A stretch of DNA of 64,000 nucleotides from the NCBI GenBank assembly GCA_902612575.1, contig CACMDZ010000004.1, forward strand, positions 1 through 64,000. The letters are read 5' to 3'. Origin of the DNA: an uncultured Pelagibacteraceae bacterium. GTDB lineage: Bacteria > Pseudomonadota > Alphaproteobacteria > Pelagibacterales > Pelagibacteraceae. Made by a program: the position numbers and the translations under genes. The notes below the pieces were generated by a model, which was given only the letters and a program-made list of their open reading frames with translations, was not told where the DNA came from and ran no database searches. Of this stretch, positions 39,976-49,180 are shown piece by piece (position 1 is the first letter of the stretch; the number at the start of each line of letters is the position of its first letter).

Positions 39976-40837
39976 TATTTATCCTTTCAATTTCTTTATA
40001 TAGTGAACTATGATCTGTTTCACCATGTCCATTCTCAACTAGTGATTTATACATTTCTTTAACTAAATTTGAAATAGGTAATTGAGTATTATAATTATTT
40101 GCACATTCTAAGATATTATTCATATCTTTTAGCTGACTTGAAGTTTTACCTTTAGGACTAAAATCTTTATCTATCATTCTTTTTCCATGTGTTCTAAGAA
40201 CTTTACTATCAGCCCAACCTCCAGATAAAGCCTTAATCATTTTATTTGGGTCAGCTCCTGCCTTTTCACAGAGAGTAACTGCTTCAGCAACAGCACCAAT
40301 AGCTAATCCAACAATAATTTGGTTTGCTAATTTTGAGACCTGGCCACATCCTATTGGGCCAACAAGAGTTGGGTTTCCCATTGATTTTAAAATATCTTTA
40401 ACTGATTCAAAGACTATCTGTTCTCCCCCAATCATTATAGCAAGAGATGCTTCTTCGGCTCCTATTGTTCCACCTGAAACTGGTGCATCTAAGTAATTAA
40501 TTTTTCGAGATTTTAAATTTTTTCCGTGATTAACTGCTGTAGTTTGTTTTACAGAGCTCATATCAATTACAGTTGAATTAGGTTTTAAATTATTTAAAAA
40601 TTCATCGCTACCTATAACTTTATTGACCGCATCATCATTAGTTAACATTGTAATTACCACATGACTTTCTTTAACAAGTTCTCCTATTGAATTTGAAATT
40701 TCGGCACCAAAGTGTTTTAGTGGCTCAGCTTTATTTTTAGATCTATTAAATGCTCTAACTTTGTATCCAGCTTTTAGAATGTTTTTTGCCATTGGAAAGC
40801 CCATAAGGCCAGTACCAATAAAACCTATATTTTGCAT
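39962..40837 (-). CDS. beta-hydroxyacid dehydrogenase (GarR / 3-hydroxyisobutyrate dehydrogenase family)
   Basis: A 291-residue NAD(P)-dependent enzyme. Seen: IGFIGTGLMGFPMAKNI at the N-terminus, the substrate-binding LDAPVSGGTIGAEEASLAIM near 115-134, and the catalytic lysine in GQVSKLANQIIVG near 168. Candidates are tartronate-semialdehyde reductase, 3-hydroxyisobutyrate dehydrogenase or a sugar-acid epimerising dehydrogenase. It overlaps dctM by one base and the SDR gene by 14 bp, so it belongs to the same sugar-acid operon. Confidence 0.91.
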   Translation of the reverse strand: MQNIGFIGTGLMGFPMAKNILKAGYKVRAFNRSKNKAEPLKHFGAEISNSIGELVKESHVVITMLTNDDAVNKVIGSDEFLNNLKPNSTVIDMSSVKQTTAVNHGKNLKSRKINYLDAPVSGGTIGAEEASLAIMIGGEQIVFESVKDILKSMGNPTLVGPIGCGQVSKLANQIIVGLAIGAVAEAVTLCEKAGADPNKMIKALSGGWADSKVLRTHGKRMIDKDFSPKGKTSSQLKDMNNILECANNYNTQLPISNLVKEMYKSLVENGHGETDHSSLYKEIERINNGKT

Positions 40838-42159
40838 TATTTTCTAGGGACAAAATCGTGGAAGTTTTGCGTCATTGCTTCTGGAAAGAACATAACACAA
40901 GCCAAAACAATCAATTGGATTACTATAAATGGTGCAAAACCTCTGAAAATATCAGTTAGTGAAATGTGTGGTGGAGCAACAGATTTTAAATAGAATGCTG
41001 CAGGACCAAATGGTGGGCTTAAAAATGAAACTTGCATATTTACACAGAATAGTATTCCAAACCATATGGGATCAAAACCTAGAGCTAGTACTATTGGTAA
41101 AAAAACTGGCATTGCTAATAGAACTATTCCAACCCAATCCATGAATGCACCCATTATTAAAAACATTATTTGCATCATAAAAATAAGATACATTGGCTTT
41201 AAATCGTAGGCTAAAATTGTTTCAGCAACATAAGTAGGTCCTCCTGCAAGAGAATAAGCTCCTGCTAAAACTGTAGCACCAAAAGTAATTGTTAATATAG
41301 TTCCTGAAGCTTTAAAGGTTCTAACAAGTGCATCTTTAAACAAAAACCATGTTAACTCCTTTCTGGCAGCTATTATTATTAGCGTTGCAACTACACCCAT
41401 ACCAGCTGCTTCTGTAATACCAGTCATACCAGAATAAATTGATCCCAAAACAATTATTACAATACCAATTGGTGGTAAAAGACCAGGAAGGTATGACATC
41501 TTTTCTTTCAAAGTTAAAGCTGGTTCATCGCTTAATGGTGCAAGATGTGGTTGTAATCTTGTTCTAATAAGAATGTAAGTAATTATTAAACCGGATATCA
41601 TTAGACCAGGAACGATTGCCTCTTGGAACAACATTGTAATTGAAGTTTCTGTTGTTAAACCATAAATAATTAAAACAATCGATGGTGGGATCATTGTGCC
41701 TAAAGAACCTGATGCACAAATAATACCTATCGACATATCTTGATCATATTTCAATCTCAACATCTGAGGCAGTGCAATCAGTCCTAATAAAACTATCTCT
41801 CCTCCAATAATTCCGCTCATAGCTGCCATGATTGTTGCCATGATTGCTGTTACTACACCTACTCCACCTCTAGTTTTTCTTAACCAAGCATTTAATGCAT
41901 CATACAAGTCTCTGGCAATATTCGAGCGTTCCAGTAAGGAGGCCATAAATATAAATAATGGTACAGATAAGAATGAATATGTTACAACAAGAGAATAATA
42001 TCTTGAAAGCAAAATTCCTAAAGCATGTTCACCTATATATAAAAATACAAGCACTGCTCCCATAAAACCAGAAGCAAAACCCATAGGCACACCTATTGAT
42101 ATCAATGCTAATAGTCCTACTATCAGTATTATCGAAAGTGTCCCTATCTCAAATTCCAT
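40837..42159 (-). CDS. dctM: TRAP transporter large permease DctM
   Basis: A 440-residue inner-membrane protein with about twelve hydrophobic segments. Seen: GVPMGFASGFMGAVLVF, SVPLFIFMASLLERS, GGVGVVTAIMATIMAAMSGIIGGE and the C-terminal LSPPFGPAAFYLK, all typical of DctM. It forms the sodium-driven channel of a TRAP transporter together with DctQ and is fed by the DctP binding protein. Spacing to dctQ is 1 bp. Start ATG 42159. Confidence 0.95.
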   Translation of the reverse strand: MEFEIGTLSIILIVGLLALISIGVPMGFASGFMGAVLVFLYIGEHALGILLSRYYSLVVTYSFLSVPLFIFMASLLERSNIARDLYDALNAWLRKTRGGVGVVTAIMATIMAAMSGIIGGEIVLLGLIALPQMLRLKYDQDMSIGIICASGSLGTMIPPSIVLIIYGLTTETSITMLFQEAIVPGLMISGLIITYILIRTRLQPHLAPLSDEPALTLKEKMSYLPGLLPPIGIVIIVLGSIYSGMTGITEAAGMGVVATLIIIAARKELTWFLFKDALVRTFKASGTILTITFGATVLAGAYSLAGGPTYVAETILAYDLKPMYLIFMMQIMFLIMGAFMDWVGIVLLAMPVFLPIVLALGFDPIWFGILFCVNMQVSFLSPPFGPAAFYLKSVAPPHISLTDIFRGFAPFIVIQLIVLACVMFFPEAMTQNFHDFVPRK

Positions 42160-42160
42160 T

Positions 42161-42751
42161 TTATTTTAAATCTTTGGCAGGTTGATACTGTTTTTCTTTA
42201 GGATTTTTCCAATCAATAATTAAATTATTTATTGATTGTAGAGCTATAAGAAATATACAAATAAGCGTCAGTGGCTTCATGGTTGCAGGAATGGGTGGAT
42301 CCCAATAAGTTGCAAATCTCTCCCAATTTATAAATGATCTATATGCATCTTCCATTCCTCCATAAATTACGGCAGCTGCAAAAGTGACAATAATTACAGT
42401 ACTAATTAGATCAAAAATACGCTGAGTTGGCCTGCTTACATAGTCATATAATAGGACAATTCTGATATGACTTCTAAGTCTTGTAGCATATATTCCGCCA
42501 ACTAAATAACAAACACCAGCTAACCATAAACATAATTCATTAGCCCATAATGTTGGTTTAAATAGAACATACCTCATAAAAATTTCATACATCATGACAA
42601 TAACAATTATGGGGATTAAATATTTTATAGTGTGGCTTAAAAATAAACTAATTCTATCAATCCAATTTATTGGAAAATCGTCTTTACTTGCAACCTTCTC
42701 ATTTTGCTCTTGTAATTGCTTATCTTGTAATTCTTTATCACTCATTGGCAA
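42161..42751 (-). CDS. dctQ: TRAP transporter small permease DctQ
   Basis: A 196-residue protein with a charged cytosolic N-terminus (to about residue 30) and four hydrophobic segments. Seen: WANELCLWLAGVCYLVGGIYATRLRSHIRI, a DctQ hallmark (the arrangement NELxxxxxxxxxxxGxxxAxRxxxHI). The start may be ATG 42751 or the in-frame ATG two codons later. A terminator-like hairpin lies just upstream (42765-42789), between dctP and this gene. Confidence 0.91.
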   Translation of the reverse strand: MPMSDKELQDKQLQEQNEKVASKDDFPINWIDRISLFLSHTIKYLIPIIVIVMMYEIFMRYVLFKPTLWANELCLWLAGVCYLVGGIYATRLRSHIRIVLLYDYVSRPTQRIFDLISTVIIVTFAAAVIYGGMEDAYRSFINWERFATYWDPPIPATMKPLTLICIFLIALQSINNLIIDWKNPKEKQYQPAKDLK

Positions 42752-42764
42752 AAAAAATTTTATA

Positions 42765-42789
42765 AGAAGGGCCTATTTCAGGCCCTTCT
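42765..42789 (-). terminator. terminator-like hairpin between dctP and dctQ
   Basis: AGAAGGGCC at 42765-42773 and GGCCCTTCT at 42781-42789 are exact complements with a 7-base loop; on the minus strand a run of eight U follows within ten bases. It would end part of the transcripts after the binding-protein gene. Confidence 0.75.
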
Positions 42790-42811
42790 ATATTTTGTTA
42801 AGTGCTTTTTG

Positions 42812-43828
42812 TTATAGGATACCGTTAGCTTTCATGTAAGCTTTATGTATCTCTATAAGAGCAGCAGCTTCTGGAGATTTAGTCTTCCATTCTTCCCATG
42901 CGCCAAGTGCAGCATTTCTGAACTTAAGTCTATCTTCTCTTGACCAGTCATGAAGAGTAACGCCCATTTCATTCAAAGCTTTTACAGCTTCAGCGTTTTT
43001 TCTCTCAACTAAGCTAGTAATAGTTCTTCCTGCTATTTCTATTCCTGCTTTCATTGCACCCTGTTCATGAGGCTTTAACTTGTTCCAAACTTTTGTGTTA
43101 CAAGCTAAGTGGTCAGCTGGCATAGAGTGGAAACCTGGATATGTAGCATATTTATTTTGCTCATAGTGTCCACCAGCATAGTTTGTAGCTAATGATGAAT
43201 AGTCAGCACCATCGATTAGACCAGTTTGTAAAGCAGTTGGAACTTCACCAAAGTCCATAACGATTGGCTTAGCTCCTAATGCTGTAAAGATCATACTTTC
43301 CATTCCTGGAGGAGATCTAAATTTAAAGTCTTTTAGTGAAGCAACATCTGGAATTGGTCTGCTAGAAATTAAAGACTCATGTCCTGGTATCCACCAACCA
43401 ATTAATGTCATTCCATATTTATTGTAAAGTGCATCAACAGCTTCTTGAGCTCCTGGGAAATTCAAGAATTCATATTGTTGATATGGGTTATCATATCCAC
43501 CCATTACATCGCCTGCAAATTGGAAAGCTGCGTTTTTACCAGTTTGGTAACCAGCCCCTGTCATATCACAGTCAATAATTCCAGTTTGTGCAGAGTTAAA
43601 TACCTCGGCTGACTTACCTGTTACAGATGACGAGTAAAACATTTGTATTTTCAAACTTCCACCAGAAAACATTTCAACGTTTTTAGCAAATTGCGCTGCA
43701 ACTTCACCATTTGGTGAGCTTGCTGTAAAGTGAGTTTCTATTTTAAGTGTTTTTGCATGAGCAGAACCAAATAAAGCAATAGATACCACAGCAATAGCAG
43801 CTGTTAGTTTTGATATTAATTTTAACAT
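42812..43828 (-). CDS. dctP: TRAP transporter solute-binding protein DctP
   Basis: A 338-residue periplasmic protein with a signal peptide (residues 1-25, ending FGSAHA). Seen: LKIETHFTASSPNG at the mature start, the acid-binding arginine block FKFRSPPGMESMIFTALGAKPIVMDFGEV near 165-195 (quoted as the family's carboxylate-binding region) and GLIDGADYSS. DctP proteins bind organic acids, including sugar acids. The SD (AGAGGAAAT) is strong. A hairpin follows the gene, and an AT palindrome lies upstream at 43901-43923. Confidence 0.94.
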   Translation of the reverse strand: MLKLISKLTAAIAVVSIALFGSAHAKTLKIETHFTASSPNGEVAAQFAKNVEMFSGGSLKIQMFYSSSVTGKSAEVFNSAQTGIIDCDMTGAGYQTGKNAAFQFAGDVMGGYDNPYQQYEFLNFPGAQEAVDALYNKYGMTLIGWWIPGHESLISSRPIPDVASLKDFKFRSPPGMESMIFTALGAKPIVMDFGEVPTALQTGLIDGADYSSLATNYAGGHYEQNKYATYPGFHSMPADHLACNTKVWNKLKPHEQGAMKAGIEIAGRTITSLVERKNAEAVKALNEMGVTLHDWSREDRLKFRNAALGAWEEWKTKSPEAAALIEIHKAYMKANGIL

Positions 43829-43900
43829 TATTTCCTCTCAGTTGTGTTATTAGTTAAATTTAAACACAAAGAGAAAAAGATTTCAAATAAAAGAGAGAAT

Positions 43901-43923
43901 TTATATATTTGTAAAATATATAA
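43901..43923. promoter_or_regulatory. AT-rich perfect palindrome upstream of dctP
   Basis: TTATATATTT, spacer GTA, AAATATATAA: 10-bp arms, located 73-95 bp upstream of the dctP ATG and 30 bp after the convergent-side end of the hydroxyacid dehydrogenase gene. A related palindrome is in the tctC/pdxA spacer (60022-60035). Either an operator or a weak terminator; low base complexity limits the call. Confidence 0.35.
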
Positions 43924-43952
43924 TTTTGAATATTACAACTTTTAGTCGAATA

Positions 43953-44921
43953 TTAAACCACTTCTGAAAGTAATGGTTTATTTGAGAAAAAACACTTTAA
44001 ATTATTAACTGCTAGCATGCTCATAGCTAATCGAGTTTCATGTGTCGCACTACCAACATGAGGTAAGACAAAACAATTATCTAATTCTAAATATCTTTTA
44101 TCTAGATTTGGTTCATTATTAAATACGTCAAGTCCAGCACCATAAATTTTTTTGTTTTTCAAAGCCTCTATTAATGCATCGTCATCTACGGTTGAGCCTC
44201 TTGATGTATTTATGAATACTGAATTTTTTGGAAATAATTTCAATGTTTCTGAATTAATTATATTTTTGGTTTCAGGAGTAGCGGGTGTATGTAAACTTAT
44301 ATAATCACAATTAGGTAGCATAGATTTTAAATCTGAATAATAGGTAGCATCTTTTTCAAAATCTTTAGGTAATTTGTTTCTATTGAAATAAATTACTTTC
44401 ATTTTAAAAGCTCTTGCTCTCTCAGCTACGATCTGACCAATTCTTCCCATTCCTATTATACCTAAAGTTTTTCCTGTAATTTCATTACCCACCATTAATT
44501 TTGTAATATCAGGTTTATGATCTTTCCAAGTATTTGTTTTTACTAAATTGTAAGCTTCTCCAATTCTTCTTGAAGATGCTAAAATTAGTAGAATAGTTAT
44601 TTCCGCTACAGCATCATTTAATACATTCGGTGTATTCGATACTTTTATATTTTTTTCCTTAGCTGATTGAGTATTTATATTATCATATCCAACTCCAACA
44701 TGACCAATTACTTTCAACCTCCCTGTCAAACTATCAAAGAAATTCTTATCTAATTTGTCAAAACTTGTTGAAATTAATCCATCATAATTATTTACAAGTT
44801 TAATTAATTCCTCATACGGGTAAGGTTTGTCCTTCAAATTTAAAGTAACATCGAATTCTTGTTTTAATATTTCCTCTGCTCCATCAGAGATTTTTCTAGA
44901 AACTAGTATTTTTGGTTTCAT
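43953..44921 (-). CDS. 2-hydroxyacid dehydrogenase (glyoxylate/hydroxypyruvate reductase-like)
   Basis: A 322-residue D-2-hydroxyacid dehydrogenase. Seen: GHVGVGYDNINTQSAKE near 74-90, the nucleotide-binding LGIIGMGRIGQIVAERARAF near 148-166, catalytic arginine in NTSRGSTVDDDAL near 236, glutamate in VFNNEPN and histidine in LPHVGSATHETR near 286. Probably NADPH-linked reduction of glyoxylate, hydroxypyruvate or a 2-keto sugar acid (GhrB/GyaR-like). Its ATG directly follows the dehydratase stop, so both act on a shared pathway. Confidence 0.91.
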   Translation of the reverse strand: MKPKILVSRKISDGAEEILKQEFDVTLNLKDKPYPYEELIKLVNNYDGLISTSFDKLDKNFFDSLTGRLKVIGHVGVGYDNINTQSAKEKNIKVSNTPNVLNDAVAEITILLILASSRRIGEAYNLVKTNTWKDHKPDITKLMVGNEITGKTLGIIGMGRIGQIVAERARAFKMKVIYFNRNKLPKDFEKDATYYSDLKSMLPNCDYISLHTPATPETKNIINSETLKLFPKNSVFINTSRGSTVDDDALIEALKNKKIYGAGLDVFNNEPNLDKRYLELDNCFVLPHVGSATHETRLAMSMLAVNNLKCFFSNKPLLSEVV

Positions 44922-46700
44922 CTAATGGGAGTTTCTTAAAATACCCTTAGTTTTAGTAATATCTAAATATTGATCTCTTGACATTATACATGCACCATCT
45001 TCGAGTTGGCCAACATTTGATCTAGAAATTTCTTGCCAAGGAGTTTGGTTAGTAAGTTTTTTTATTTTTTTCTTTTTTCTTCTTTTTATAAATTCTAATT
45101 TTGTTATTTGAAGGTCTACTCTTCTTTTATTTAAATCTATTGTCATTTTATCACCAGTCTTAACAATTGCTAAATCTCCACCTACTGCAGATTCTGGTGA
45201 TACATGAAGTATTGATGGACTTTCTGAGGTACCGCTCTGTCTACCGTCACCAAGGGTTGGTAAAGCATTTATGCCCTTTTTTAATAATCTATCTGGTGGT
45301 TGCATGTTCACCACTTCAGCAGACCCTGGATATCCAACAGGTCCACATCCTCTTATTATTAAGATTGAATTTTCGTCAATCTTTAACTTTTTGCTATTTA
45401 TTCTATTATGATAATCTTCAGGACCTTCAAAAACTACAGCTTTACCTTTAAAGACATTTGGATGTTTAGGATTTGACAAATATCTTTCCCTAAATTCTTT
45501 GCTAATAACTGAAGTTTTCATGATTGCTGATGAAAAGAAATTACCTTTCATAACTAAAAAACCAGCCTTATCAGTTAAATTATCTTTGAAAGTTTTTATT
45601 ACATCTCTATCGACATTGATTTTTTTTCTTAAGTTTTGAGCAACTGTTTTTCCTGTTACAGTTATTAAGTTTTGGTGGATTTTTTTATGCTTCATTAATT
45701 CTTTCATGATTGCAGGTATACCGCCTGCTCTGTAAAAACCTTCCATTAAATGCTCTCCAGCAGGTTGGCAGTTCGCCAATAAAGGAATTTTATGTCCTAA
45801 TTTTTGCCAATTAGATAAATCAAATTTTACACCCATGTGTTTCGCAATTGCAATTAGATGAGTAGTACAATTGCTTGATGCACCTATAGCACTAGCAACC
45901 ACAACTGCATTTTCAAAAGCTTTCTTTGTCATTATTTTAGAGGGTGTAAGATCTTCATGGACCATATTCACAATTCTCGATCCTGTCTCAAAAGAAATTT
46001 GTTCTCTTTCTCGATAAGGTGCCGGTATCACAGCACATCCAGGTAAAGACATTCCCAATGCTTCCGCCACTGAATTCATTGATGAGGCAGTTCCCATTGT
46101 ATTACAATGACCAGGACTTGGTGAAGATGCAGCTGCCATATCCATAAATTCCTCGTAATTAATTTCTCCTTTAGCATGTAATCTTCTTGCCTCCCAAATA
46201 ATGGTTCCTGCTCCAGCTTTTTTGCCCTTGTAATTTCCATCAAGCATTGGGCCACCAGATAAAACAATTGCTGGAATATTTACAGTAGCAGCTGCCATTA
46301 AAGCTGCTGGAGTAGTTTTGTCACAACCAGTTGTAAGTATTACTCCATCTATTGGATAACCGTAAAGAACTTCAACCAATGATAAGTAAGATAAATTTCG
46401 ATCCAACATTGCAGTAGGCTTTTTTCCAGTTTCTTGGATTGGGTGAGTAGGAAATTCCATCGGAATACCGCCTGCTCTTCTAATTCCATCCTTTATTCTT
46501 TTGCTCAAAGATAAAAAATGTCTATTGCATGGTGACAAATCACTACCTGACTGTGCAATACCTATTATTGGATTGCCTGATTGAAGTTCTTCTCTTGTAA
46601 GTCCATAATTTAGATATCTTTCTAAATACATGGCTGTCATTCCTGGATCTTTAGGATCATCAAACCATTGTTTGCTTCTTAAATTCTTTTTTTTCATCAA
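44922..46700 (-). CDS. IlvD/Edd family sugar-acid dehydratase
   Basis: A 592-residue Fe-S dehydratase. The cluster cysteines are seen in GVILTTGCDKTTPAAL near 128, SPGHCNTMGTASSMN near 196 and LIIRGCGPVGYPG near 452. Length and the RWFDDP-type start (KQWFDDPKDPGMTAMYLERYLNYG) point to the pentonate/arabonate/xylonate dehydratase group rather than the branched-chain IlvD (about 560). It would turn an aldonate into a 2-keto-3-deoxy acid. Co-transcribed with the hydroxyacid dehydrogenase; divergent from the UxaA-type gene, which makes a similar type of reaction. Confidence 0.92.
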   Translation of the reverse strand: MMKKKNLRSKQWFDDPKDPGMTAMYLERYLNYGLTREELQSGNPIIGIAQSGSDLSPCNRHFLSLSKRIKDGIRRAGGIPMEFPTHPIQETGKKPTAMLDRNLSYLSLVEVLYGYPIDGVILTTGCDKTTPAALMAAATVNIPAIVLSGGPMLDGNYKGKKAGAGTIIWEARRLHAKGEINYEEFMDMAAASSPSPGHCNTMGTASSMNSVAEALGMSLPGCAVIPAPYREREQISFETGSRIVNMVHEDLTPSKIMTKKAFENAVVVASAIGASSNCTTHLIAIAKHMGVKFDLSNWQKLGHKIPLLANCQPAGEHLMEGFYRAGGIPAIMKELMKHKKIHQNLITVTGKTVAQNLRKKINVDRDVIKTFKDNLTDKAGFLVMKGNFFSSAIMKTSVISKEFRERYLSNPKHPNVFKGKAVVFEGPEDYHNRINSKKLKIDENSILIIRGCGPVGYPGSAEVVNMQPPDRLLKKGINALPTLGDGRQSGTSESPSILHVSPESAVGGDLAIVKTGDKMTIDLNKRRVDLQITKLEFIKRRKKKKIKKLTNQTPWQEISRSNVGQLEDGACIMSRDQYLDITKTKGILRNSH

Positions 46701-46732
46701 ATTATAAATATTTTATTTAAATTAAATTAATT

Positions 46733-46738
46733 TATAAT
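46733..46738 (+). promoter_or_regulatory. candidate -10 box upstream of uxaA
   Basis: TATAAT 24 bp before the ATG of the UxaA-type gene, in the 62-bp divergent spacer. Just beyond it is the palindrome TTTTATAAAA. The spacer is nearly all A and T, so the match has limited weight. Confidence 0.3.
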
Positions 46739-46762
46739 GTTTTATAAAACTTATATTAAAAA

Positions 46763-48268
46763 ATGAATAGTCTAATTGTTCTAAATAAAAATGACAATGT
46801 TGGTGTAAGTCAATTCATTATGCCAGAAAAAACAAAAATTAATGGACAGGATATTAGTACTATTGATCCAATACCTTTTGGACATAAAGTTTGTTTAAAA
46901 CCAATAAAAAAAGGTGATCCAATAATCAAATATGACCAAATAATAGGATTTGCCTCTAAAAATATAAGCGCAGGCGAGCATGTTCACACGCATAATTTAG
47001 AATTCAAAGAATTTGAAAGAGCCTTTAAAGTAAATAATAAAAAAACAATTGTTGATGAAAATGCAGATACTTTTTTCAACGGAATTTTGAGAGAAAATGG
47101 CCAAGTTGCTACAAGAAACTATATTGGAATTGTAAGTACAGTTAATTGTTCAGCAACTGTAACAAAGATGATTGTTGAAAAGATAAAATATTCAAACATT
47201 TTAAATGATTACCCTAATATAGATGGAATCGTTCCAATTACGCATTCTACTGGATGTGGCATGAATACAGTTAGTGAAGGAATGCAAATGTTTCAAAGAA
47301 CAATTGATGGTTTTAAAAATCATCCAAATTTTTCACATGTTTTTGTCATTGGCTTAGGTTGCGAATGCGCACAAGTAAGTTTATTTGATGAGTCTGTCAA
47401 AAAACATAATAGGATACATTTTTTAACAATTCAGGATGAAGGTGGCACAAAAAAAATTGTAGAGAAAGTCTTATCTCAAATTAAAAATCTGTTATCGGAA
47501 GCTAATGATATTAAAAGAACTCCAGAGTCAGTTAGTCATTTAACTTTAGCTCTTCAATGTGGTGGCTCAGATGGATATTCGGGTATAACTGCAAATCCAG
47601 CTTTGGGTGTAGCAGCTGATATGTTGGTAAAAAAAGGGGGAAGTTCTATATTATCAGAAACTCCTGAGATTTATGGTGCAGAACACCTTTTAATTAATAG
47701 AGCAAACAGCCAAGAAACAGCAGATAAACTTATGAAAAGATTAGAATGGTGGAAGCATTATACTTCAATAAACAATAGTACAATGGACAACAATCCAGCA
47801 CCAGGAAATAAAAGAGGTGGCTTAACTACAATTCTTGAAAAATCTCTTGGTGCTGTTGCAAAGGGCGGTAAATCAATTTTAGAAGATGTATTGGAATATG
47901 CAGAGCCATTGAAGAATAAGGGCTTTAATTTTATGGATTCTCCTGGCTATGATCCAGTTTCTGTGACAGGTCAAGTTGCTTCCGGCGCAAATGTTATATG
48001 TTTTACTACAGGTAGAGGTTCTTGCTTTGGATGTAAACCAGTACCAAGTTTAAAATTGTCAACCAATTCTGCAATGTATGAAAAAATGGAAGAAGATATG
48101 GATATTAATTGTGGAACAATAGCTGAAGGAAAAGAAGATATTGAAAAAGTTGGAAGTAAGATATTTGATCTTGTTGTAAATACGGCTTCAGGAAATAAAT
48201 CAAAAAGTGAAATTAATGGCTACGGTGATGAGGAATTTAATCCTTGGCAAGTTGGCGTTGTAATGTAG
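46763..48268 (+). CDS. uxaA: UxaA family dehydratase (altronate/galactarate dehydratase type)
   Basis: A 501-residue iron-dependent dehydratase with the full two-part plan: N-terminal SAF domain (residues 1-90, containing the metal motif GEHVHTHNLEF) and the C-terminal UxaA domain with GYxR-like ENGQVATRNYIGIVSTVNCSATV, THSTGCGMN, GLGCECAQ, LQCGGSDGYSGITANPALG and TTGRGSCFGCKPVPS. It would dehydrate D-altronate or a related acid to a 2-keto-3-deoxy acid. Divergent from the IlvD/Edd gene and 27 bp before an EamA gene on the same strand. Confidence 0.93.
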   Translation: MNSLIVLNKNDNVGVSQFIMPEKTKINGQDISTIDPIPFGHKVCLKPIKKGDPIIKYDQIIGFASKNISAGEHVHTHNLEFKEFERAFKVNNKKTIVDENADTFFNGILRENGQVATRNYIGIVSTVNCSATVTKMIVEKIKYSNILNDYPNIDGIVPITHSTGCGMNTVSEGMQMFQRTIDGFKNHPNFSHVFVIGLGCECAQVSLFDESVKKHNRIHFLTIQDEGGTKKIVEKVLSQIKNLLSEANDIKRTPESVSHLTLALQCGGSDGYSGITANPALGVAADMLVKKGGSSILSETPEIYGAEHLLINRANSQETADKLMKRLEWWKHYTSINNSTMDNNPAPGNKRGGLTTILEKSLGAVAKGGKSILEDVLEYAEPLKNKGFNFMDSPGYDPVSVTGQVASGANVICFTTGRGSCFGCKPVPSLKLSTNSAMYEKMEEDMDINCGTIAEGKEDIEKVGSKIFDLVVNTASGNKSKSEINGYGDEEFNPWQVGVVM

Positions 48269-48295
48269 CTTTTGATTGATTAATAAACACCTCCA

Positions 48296-49180
48296 ATGTC
48301 TAAAAATCCAAAAGCTTCCTTGTTTAAAGTAATTTTTCTATCTGCTTCAGGTTTTTTTTTATTTGTTTGCATGGACTCTACAGCAAAATATTTAGGAAGT
48401 GTTATGCCTGTTACTCAAGCAGTATGGGGTAGATTTTTTTTCCATTTTATTGCACTTTGTATTTATTTTTTACTTTTTAAGCCAAAACTAAATTTAACAA
48501 GAAACTTTAAAATTCAAATTGTTAGATCTTTATTAATGGTGACAGCAACATTCTTTATGTTTAACTCATTACAAAGATTTGATTTAGTTGATATATACGT
48601 GGTTTTTTTTAGTGCACCATTAATTGTATCATTATTATCAGCATACTTTTTAAAAGATATTTTATCTCCCAAAGGTATAATTTTAATGCTGCTAAGTTTT
48701 GGGTCAATTATTTACGCTTTAGGTCCTAGTATGAAAATATTAACACCTGAGCTAATCTTTCCAATAGTTCCTCCATTATGTTGGGCACTTTATCAATTCT
48801 TTACCAAACTTATTTCTGGGAACAATGAGCCTTTTTCAGCGGTTTTTTATACCGCTGTTACTGGTGCTTTAATTTTTACTATTTATATTTCTTTTAATTG
48901 GACATCAATTGAGAATAATTTTTATTGGATAGGATTAGTAGCAATGGGTATTTTTGGTTTCATAAGTCACTTTATAATTATTTACGCGATTCAATTATCA
49001 AATTTATCTTTTGTAACTAACTTTCAATATTCACAGTTATTATGGTCAACCATAATTAATTTTTTAATTTTTGGTGTACCTGCAGATACAAGTAAAATAA
49101 TAGGTCTTATAGGTATTATAATTTTTGGAGTTATGTTTATTAGAGTTGAAGGATCAAAAAAGGTCAAAAAAGTTAGTTAA
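48296..49180 (+). CDS. EamA/DMT-family transporter
   Basis: A 294-residue membrane protein with ten hydrophobic segments in two EamA repeats. Seen: SASGFFLFVCMDSTAKYLG at the N-terminus, QAVWGRFFFHFIALC, a motif of the S-adenosylmethionine/RhaT-like EamA branch, and FVTNFQYSQLLWSTIINFLIFG near the end. Direction of transport and substrate unknown. Its 3' end overlaps the end of the convergent Gfo/Idh gene by 8 bp. Confidence 0.9.
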   Translation: MSKNPKASLFKVIFLSASGFFLFVCMDSTAKYLGSVMPVTQAVWGRFFFHFIALCIYFLLFKPKLNLTRNFKIQIVRSLLMVTATFFMFNSLQRFDLVDIYVVFFSAPLIVSLLSAYFLKDILSPKGIILMLLSFGSIIYALGPSMKILTPELIFPIVPPLCWALYQFFTKLISGNNEPFSAVFYTAVTGALIFTIYISFNWTSIENNFYWIGLVAMGIFGFISHFIIIYAIQLSNLSFVTNFQYSQLLWSTIINFLIFGVPADTSKIIGLIGIIIFGVMFIRVEGSKKVKKVS

